Source: Xenorhabdus ishibashii
Lineage (GTDB): Bacteria > Pseudomonadota > Gammaproteobacteria > Enterobacterales > Enterobacteriaceae
Reading direction: 5' to 3'
Assembly (NCBI RefSeq): GCF_002632755.1
Contig: NZ_NJAK01000001.1
Span: 62,001 to 126,000, forward strand
Length of the DNA: 64,000 nucleotides
The position numbers were made by a program, and so were the translations under genes. Positions 63,108 to 64,000 of this stretch are shown piece after piece; the stretch's first letter is position 1, and each line of letters begins with the position of its first letter. A model generated the notes under the pieces. It worked only from the letters and a program-made list of their open reading frames with translations. It did no database searches and was not told the DNA's origin.

Positions 63108-64000
63108 TCACTTATCATAACTCTTGTATTGAGAATCCAAATACTCAAGATACTGTTTGCGCTTTCGATACTCTAAATTCATTGTATATTGCGCCATGTA
63201 GTCATAATCTGGTGTTCCATCTTCAGCAACAGGAAGTAGAATCATTTGTCGTTTTAAACGGGTTGAATTAATCGTGTAAGAAAACGAGTACTTGTCTTTA
63301 TGCTGTCTTAATGATTGTGCAATGAAAAATAATGCTTTCTCTTGAAACACATTTTTAGGTTTTAATATGTTTACCTTTGTCCCTGTAAAAAATGAAGATG
63401 TTTGAACAAACGGCGATGCCGTTTCATTACCTATTGTGATTACTGGAGTATCTTTAAATAGATACTCTTGGTTATAATCCAAGAAACCATCATTGCCATT
63501 GTTAACTTCTTTTCTAGTAATATAAGGGGACATTCCAGAGCATTTATCCACTTTATTCCCATCAATGTTTTTGCCAATTTGGACGTCAAACAAATCATTA
63601 ATAAAGAACTCACACCATTCTTTATCCTCAAGCACATCAATTTCTTTATATTCAAGCTTGGCTAACTTTTTTCGGCAATGTTCAACATATTCAGCCTTTT
63701 TCTTATCCATCAAGGCATTAGTGTATTCCTCCATGAATAGGTAGTCTGGTTCATCGTTACTGATGACAGGAAGTATTATTTTGTCTCTTGATATACGCCT
63801 GTCGTTAATTTCACGATTAAAGTTGTATTTCTCTGACAATCTGCTGGTTTGATTAGCAATAAATAGGTAAATAAACTGATTGAAATTATCATCTTGTAAA
63901 TGAGTAACATGGTCACTAGCCACAAAACAATATGGATGATAAAAACTGGAACCAACACTGCCGCTATTAGCGATAGTCAAACAGTTTGAGAATATACGAA
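63108..64000 (-). CDS. Type I-like restriction-modification specificity subunit, partial
   Basis: At least 297 residues; the frame stays open to the window edge, so the N-terminus is missing (the in-frame TTG at 63,980 is not a convincing start). The segment SGSVGSSFYHPYCFVASDHV is the end of one target-recognition domain, then a helical spacer (YVEHCRKKLAKLEYKEI), then a second domain with FDVQIGKNIDGNKV, SPYITRKEVNNG and SSFFTGTKVNIL. The two-domain plus helical-spacer layout fits HsdS or the BcgI-type S subunit. It sets DNA target choice for a methylase/nuclease that should lie beyond 64,000. Confidence 0.7.
   Translation of the reverse strand, partial: RIFSNCLTIANSGSVGSSFYHPYCFVASDHVTHLQDDNFNQFIYLFIANQTSRLSEKYNFNREINDRRISRDKIILPVISNDEPDYLFMEEYTNALMDKKKAEYVEHCRKKLAKLEYKEIDVLEDKEWCEFFINDLFDVQIGKNIDGNKVDKCSGMSPYITRKEVNNGNDGFLDYNQEYLFKDTPVITIGNETASPFVQTSSFFTGTKVNILKPKNVFQEKALFFIAQSLRQHKDKYSFSYTINSTRLKRQMILLPVAEDGTPDYDYMAQYTMNLEYRKRKQYLEYLDSQYKSYDK

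Overview
The window looks like a chromosomal segment of an entomopathogenic enterobacterium of the Xenorhabdus/Photorhabdus type. The housekeeping genes (adiA/adiC, xseA, guaB, guaA, frmA/frmB, a cold-shock gene) read like close relatives of the E. coli proteins. Almost two thirds of the window is one very large non-ribosomal peptide synthetase (NRPS) locus, and small scars of phage, integrase and IS origin lie between the islands. This placement is inferred from gene content; no rRNA or intact tRNA is present to confirm it.

Layout. 1-3.7 kb: arginine-dependent acid resistance pair adiC-adiA on the minus strand. 4.1-4.9 kb: a two-gene phage lysis remnant (lambda-type holin plus a lysozyme-like/P5-like protein). 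5.25-5.47 kb: cold-shock protein. 5.5-7.56 kb: a decayed NRPS thioesterase tail followed by an intact PLP-dependent decarboxylase of the PanP (aspartate 1-decarboxylase) type. 7.84-48.38 kb: two translationally coupled NRPS genes (TAATG overlap at 30,488) encoding twelve C-A-T modules and a tandem thioesterase. 48.4-48.5 kb: a second, truncated copy of the decarboxylase start and its leader, then a strong terminator. 48.6-51.4 kb: a small Cys-rich exported protein and the frmA-frmB formaldehyde detoxification pair. 52.0-53.5 kb: a fused polyamine enzyme, a BpsA-like aminopropyltransferase joined to an S-adenosylmethionine decarboxylase (SpeD). 53.7-58.4 kb: xseA, divergent from guaB-guaA. 58.7-60.75 kb: two convergent accessory genes whose proteins share a His...Cys layout; one carries six 20-residue repeats. 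60.8-62.9 kb: IS701-type transposase remnant, truncated cupin, methyltransferase, integrase tail and a possible tRNA-derived att scar. 63.1-64 kb: part of a type I-like restriction specificity subunit running off the window.

The NRPS reading frame is broken three times, each time at a run of seven G where eight are needed. Adding one G at each site makes the first gene 7,550 codons and the second 5,963 codons, both exactly in frame. Read that way, the line has condensation domains of starter, LCL and dual C/E type. From adenylation-pocket residues read by eye the order is X-X-Val-Ala-(Asx-like pocket, possible beta-Ala)-Tyr-X-Val-Ser-X-X-Glu, where X is one repeated hydrophobic pocket. Dual C/E domains predict D residues at positions 2, 4, 6, 8, 9 and 11. 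The adjoining decarboxylase could supply beta-alanine.

The most unusual points are: the BpsA-SpeD fusion; thioesterase/decarboxylase remnants on both sides of the NRPS locus, which show an old tandem duplication or permutation; near-identical repeated A and C domains; the three poly-G frame breaks; and the pair of His/Cys (clan CD-like) proteins at 59-60 kb.
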